Below, piece after piece: positions 17,981 through 20,670 of a stretch of DNA of 20,670 nt. A program made the translations under genes and the position numbers. Each line of letters opens with the position of its first letter. Position 1 is the stretch's first letter. The DNA is from Kipferlia bialata. Its lineage: Eukaryota; Fornicata. The notes below the pieces were generated by a model. The model saw only the letters and a list, made by a program, of their open reading frames with translations, was not told the DNA's origin and did not search any database. The stretch spans positions 1 to 20,670 of the forward strand of contig BDIP01000363.1 in assembly GCA_003568945.1 (NCBI GenBank). Direction: 5' to 3'.

Positions 17981-19348
17981 ATGAGTGACGAGGAGAAGGG
18001 GGCTATACAGGTGGGGATGGTGTATTGTGCATAGCGTATCATTGTGGCCACGCTAGCCCTATATATATAGAATACGTGCGCACCATGAGTGTGTACTTGG
18101 CATCACTATGTGAGGCCTTACGCACAGACACTTTACAGTGCATCGTATATCACTAACGAACCCTCAGTGACAATGCTTAGTGCTGACGTGGGACACAATA
18201 ACATAACTGTCACATTTGTGCGAATATGTTCACACCCTTGAAGACAATAGGCGGTTCTACATATTATTTAATAATATGTAGAACATGTAATAATTATTAT
18301 TACGTAAGCATATGTTGCACCGACACCGCTGTTGTATACTAACACCCTAGCTCCTAGAGGCCCTGTCCCAGGATATGGCAGCAATAGAGGTCAAACAGGA
18401 GGCATACAGGGTATGGTTGTATAAGTAGTGTAGCATATACCCTAGGGTGTTCTATATACGGGATAGTATACACTCTATACAGTCTATATGCCTCATAGAC
18501 ATGGCAGCCATAGAGGTCACTCAGAAGGCATAGAGGGGTTGGCTGGAATCCCAGGTCTTCTTAACCAACACTGGATTGCTTCATACAAATTGCATATACC
18601 CTCTCACTCCAGACTGGAGTCTCCAGTTTCACTCACCAACATTATGATATGTATGTGTGTGTTTACTCTCTAGTAAAGAGTCTCTACCAAGACCAGTTCC
18701 ACGCCTCCCCGACTCTGTCCACACCCATATATACATGGTACCATATTTTCATATACAGTATATATATGTACTAGAGTGTAAGGTACACTATCCCTCTCAC
18801 TCCAGTTCCACGCCTCCCCCACCCTCTCCACACCCATTGTCCAGCTGTCAGCAGCACTATCACTGCCAGAGTGTGAGGGGGTGACGCAGGTACAAATATG
18901 TATACACGTACGTAGTATACAATACACATGTATATTGGGAGTGACACAGGTATTGATATGCTAGTATATACACAATCACTAGACCCTATCTCCGCCGACC
19001 CTGCTCTCTCTCACCCACCTCAGTATGACGCTGTGCCTTCCCCCTCCCCTCTCCCTCTCTCCCCTGTGTCAGTGGAGTCAGACGGAGACAGAGAGAGAGA
19101 CAGGGACACAGAGAGTGACACAAGTGCCAAGGTATAGAAATATTGTGTAGCATCTACAGGTGTATATAGAAGGAGAGGATATGACAAGGGTCTCGTTTCT
19201 CTCCTGTTCACTGAAGTAGAACTTTGCGACAGTGCTTGCCACGATGTACTATTACGCTGCACTTGTTACCCTACAGGCCGCCCCAAGTGTACACTCTCCT
19301 TCTCCGGCGTGTCTGTCTCCCGTCAGTCTGTCAGACAATGACGCCTAG
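17981..19348 (+). CDS. small Ser/Pro-rich acidic protein of unknown function, 5 exons (gene D)
   Basis: Five exons (17981-18010, 18351-18410, 18806-18889, 19024-19131, 19277-19348) join in phase 0 throughout to give 117 residues. The start MSDEEKGAIQ is a typical acidic initiator context. Residues 1-30 look helical (LLEALSQDMAAIEVKQEAYR). Residues ~31-58 are mixed, and the rest is disordered: Ser-Pro repeats (YDAVPSPSPLPLSPVSVE), an Asp/Arg/Glu patch (DGDRERDRDTESD) and a second Ser-Pro tail. The Ser-Pro motifs could be sites for proline-directed kinases; that is inference. Acceptors fit the local rule (CTAACACCCTAG, CTCACTCCAG, TTACCCTACAG). I recognise no family. It follows gene C on the same strand by 310 nt. 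Confidence 0.7.
18254..18303. repeat. two adjacent perfect inverted repeats in an intron of gene D
   Basis: 18254-18284 is a perfect 14-bp stem (GTTCTACATATTAT and its complement) with a 3-nt loop. 18287-18303 is a perfect 8-bp stem (GTAATAAT) around one base. They sit in the 340-nt first intron of gene D, which lacks TA microsatellite and exon echoes. They could be an RNA hairpin, a cruciform or the end of a small mobile element; no target duplication is evident. Confidence 0.9.
18499..18949 (+). repeat. exon echoes in gene D introns
   Basis: 18499-18537 resembles the end of exon 18351-18410 (ATGGCAGCCATAGAGGTCAC) but has lost a GT donor. 18697-18726 repeats TTCCACGCCTCCCCNAC from the start of exon 18806-18889 after CCAG, 109 nt upstream. 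18937-18949, after the exon, repeats its end as GGGAGTGACACAG with a GTATTG donor. Confidence 0.8.
18606..18627. repeat. two interlocked odd palindromes
   Basis: ACTCCAG-A-CTGGAGT (18606-18620) overlaps ACTGGAG-T-CTCCAGT (18613-18627), so one 22-nt segment can fold in two mutually exclusive ways. It lies in an intron of gene D. Confidence 0.85.
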
Positions 19349-19988
19349 ACGCCTGCTCTGCCACCCAATACCTTGGTAGAGAGGGAGGACCTCCCTTAGA
19401 CAGGGGTTGCTGCATCATGGACTCTTCTTCACAACAACTGCACTGCAGTCTGTGGCTATGTGTTCTACGTAGAATCTACGGCTACCTAAAAGGACCCTTC
19501 AAATGTCATAAAGTCCCCAGTTTTGAAGCCAAATATTGCCCTTTCTGACTAGTATACTAGTAAACATCAATGACACCCCTAGCGAGTATTATTGTTATTA
19601 GTCACTACAAGAACCCAAGAATTCATATTTACTGTTAGACGACGACCTGTAGGCTAAAGACTGTGGGTCACAACCGCTGTGGCGGAGATACCAGTTGGCT
19701 TGATATAGTAGATTTAGTGTAGTGAGTCACTAATAGCGACACCATTATGTAAGACACTTCTGGCCAATAGAATGTCAGTATCATGTCATAAATCCAGCTT
19801 AATCAATAGCATCAGAAAATAGACAATCTGTCACAGCCTGACATATACAGGTCACCCCTGTGACTCACAGGCTGTGAGAACCAATGGGGGTAATTGTGCT
19901 GCGCGGTTTGTTCACTGGGCACTACTAGAATGCTGTATTGAACAGGGATTGCATCAGTTACTGTAACAGTCATCGGTATTGGGCGAAG
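19349..19988. other. intergenic region with several short palindromes
   Basis: This 640-nt stretch has no supported gene. Directly after the gene D stop is a 15-nt perfect inverted repeat AGGGAGG-A-CCTCCCT (19382-19396). Further on lie two perfect palindromes, TTCTACGTAGAA (19463-19474) and ACTAGTATACTAGT (19548-19561). It lacks the TA/TG/CT microsatellites found across genes C and D, so sequence character changes here. Confidence 0.5.
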
Positions 19989-20183
19989 ATGGCCTCTAAC
20001 AGTGATACCATACGAGACTCGCATTGCGAGTATCTTCCACGCGTTGAAAGTTTCAATTTGATACCATATGCGGCGCAGATTCGGCGTCATCTACCTCACT
20101 TTCCAAAGACTAACAACCCCCTCAGGGGCGCCGTTCTCTACTTCTCCGTGTGCCATACAGTTTCCTCCCACCAATACTCCTGA
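19989..20183 (+). CDS. short open frame, possible 5' part of the following gene
   Basis: ATG at 19989 opens a 64-codon frame beginning MASNSDTIRDSHCEYLPRVE and ending at a TGA at 20181-20183. The next open frame begins in the same phase 12 nt later. Either this is a separate small protein, an upstream frame, or the N-terminal part of a gene whose reading is interrupted by one in-frame stop. No intron in the right phase with the local CTNAC-YAG acceptor spans the stop. Confidence 0.35.
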   Translation: MASNSDTIRDSHCEYLPRVESFNLIPYAAQIRRHLPHFPKTNNPLRGAVLYFSVCHTVSSHQYS

Positions 20184-20192
20184 CACCACCTA

Positions 20193-20670
20193 ATGTCTGA
20201 CCCCAATCAACTCTTCATAGAGCACTGTAGAGCTAACATGAGGTTTCCCCACCAAAAAGCAGTGGCTGTTGGAAACAACACCCTGTCTTTCCATGATGCG
20301 GGTACCACTCTCACACTGGTGGGCCTGTGTGATGAAACATGTATTGAGAGACATGACTCTCCACAGATACCACGCTGGTGGAACTGCCAGTGTCCATACT
20401 ACATAGTATTTGAGTCTAGTCTCTACGTATACAATGGTAATGGCAACATTCTGCTGACTGTGCCACTGGATTCCTTGGAACAAACCATTCCGCAACTTGG
20501 TGTGTCAGTTGACAGGCGGGGGTTCGACATACTTGGTAGTTTCGGTCTTGGAGGAAAGTTGTTCTCGGTGTTCGAGAGTGAAGGGAGAGTCGATTCCCCA
20601 GAGATTGACCAGTGGACAACTCTGATGTACAACCCATCAGACGATCACCCAAGATGGGAAGTGTGTGTAT
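20193..20670 (+). CDS. unrecognised intronless protein, 3' end beyond window
   Basis: ATG at 20193 (MSDPNQLFIEHC) opens a frame that runs without stop to the window end, 159 codons. The sequence has alternating beta-like segments with aromatic/glycine patterns. FESSLYVYNGNGN and GGKLFSVFESEG followed by DQWTTLMYN and PRWEVC recall Kelch-type blades (Leu-Tyr-x-Phe, then Tyr-Asn ... Trp), though the usual double glycine is weak. A beta-propeller is therefore only a suggestion. The region has no introns, like the phosphotransferase-like gene at 1874. Overlapping minus-strand frames look like shadows. Confidence 0.5.
   Translation, partial: MSDPNQLFIEHCRANMRFPHQKAVAVGNNTLSFHDAGTTLTLVGLCDETCIERHDSPQIPRWWNCQCPYYIVFESSLYVYNGNGNILLTVPLDSLEQTIPQLGVSVDRRGFDILGSFGLGGKLFSVFESEGRVDSPEIDQWTTLMYNPSDDHPRWEVCV

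Noticed and set aside
19463-19561. Palindromes TTCTACGTAGAA and ACTAGTATACTAGT as a transposon end or operator
   Set aside because: Two short unrelated palindromes without terminal repeats or target duplications are too weak for a named element.

Overview
The window looks like nuclear DNA of an intron-rich, compact protist. Coding exons are mostly 45-260 nt, introns are GT-AG, and almost every 3' splice site ends in a fused branch-point/acceptor motif of the form CTNAC-(2-6 nt)-YAG. That arrangement is typical of metamonads (Giardia, Trichomonas and relatives). The high intron number and mid-range GC of exons suggest a free-living fornicate such as a Kipferlia-like species; the species call is inference only.

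Layout: 1-43 is a poly-G contig edge. Gene A (1745 down to 101, minus, 9 exons, cut by the edge) is a CNNM/Mam3-type DUF21-CBS membrane protein. Divergent from it, 1874-3139 (plus) is an intronless phosphotransferase/choline-kinase-like protein. Gene B (minus, 5609 or 5296 down to 3201) is an unrecognised multi-exon protein. Gene p62 (minus, 9100 down to 5677, 17 exons) is the TFIIH core subunit Tfb1/p62 with two BSD domains but without its N-terminal PH domain. Positions 9165-9228 hold an 18-G run, a short AT spacer and a 34-C run, where both p62 and the divergent gene C start in the middle of an intron: a likely misjoin or collapsed gap. Gene C (plus, 9253-17670, 23 exons, 532 codons read here) is a coiled-coil protein with an RRM-like segment and no recognised family. 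Gene D (plus, 17981-19348, 5 exons, 117 aa) is a small acidic/Ser-Pro-rich protein. From 19989 to the window end an intronless reading frame interrupted by one stop codes for an unrecognised, possibly beta-propeller, protein.

The most striking observation is in gene C, with weaker cases in D and p62. Its long introns are built from truncated, diverged copies ('echoes') of the neighbouring exon ends, each carrying the splice site. Copies after an exon keep its 3' end and GT donor; copies before an exon keep the branch point/acceptor and its 5' end. The step between copies is usually about 105-135 nt, and intron length rises with the number of echoes (no echo 72-172 nt; one 176-260; two 255-323; three 348-492; seven 1020; nine 1075). 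The exon chain stays in frame across all 23 exons. Whether this is a genuine mode of intron growth with decoy splice sites or an assembly artefact near read-length scale cannot be settled from sequence alone. No virus-like element, rRNA, credible tRNA or CRISPR array was seen.
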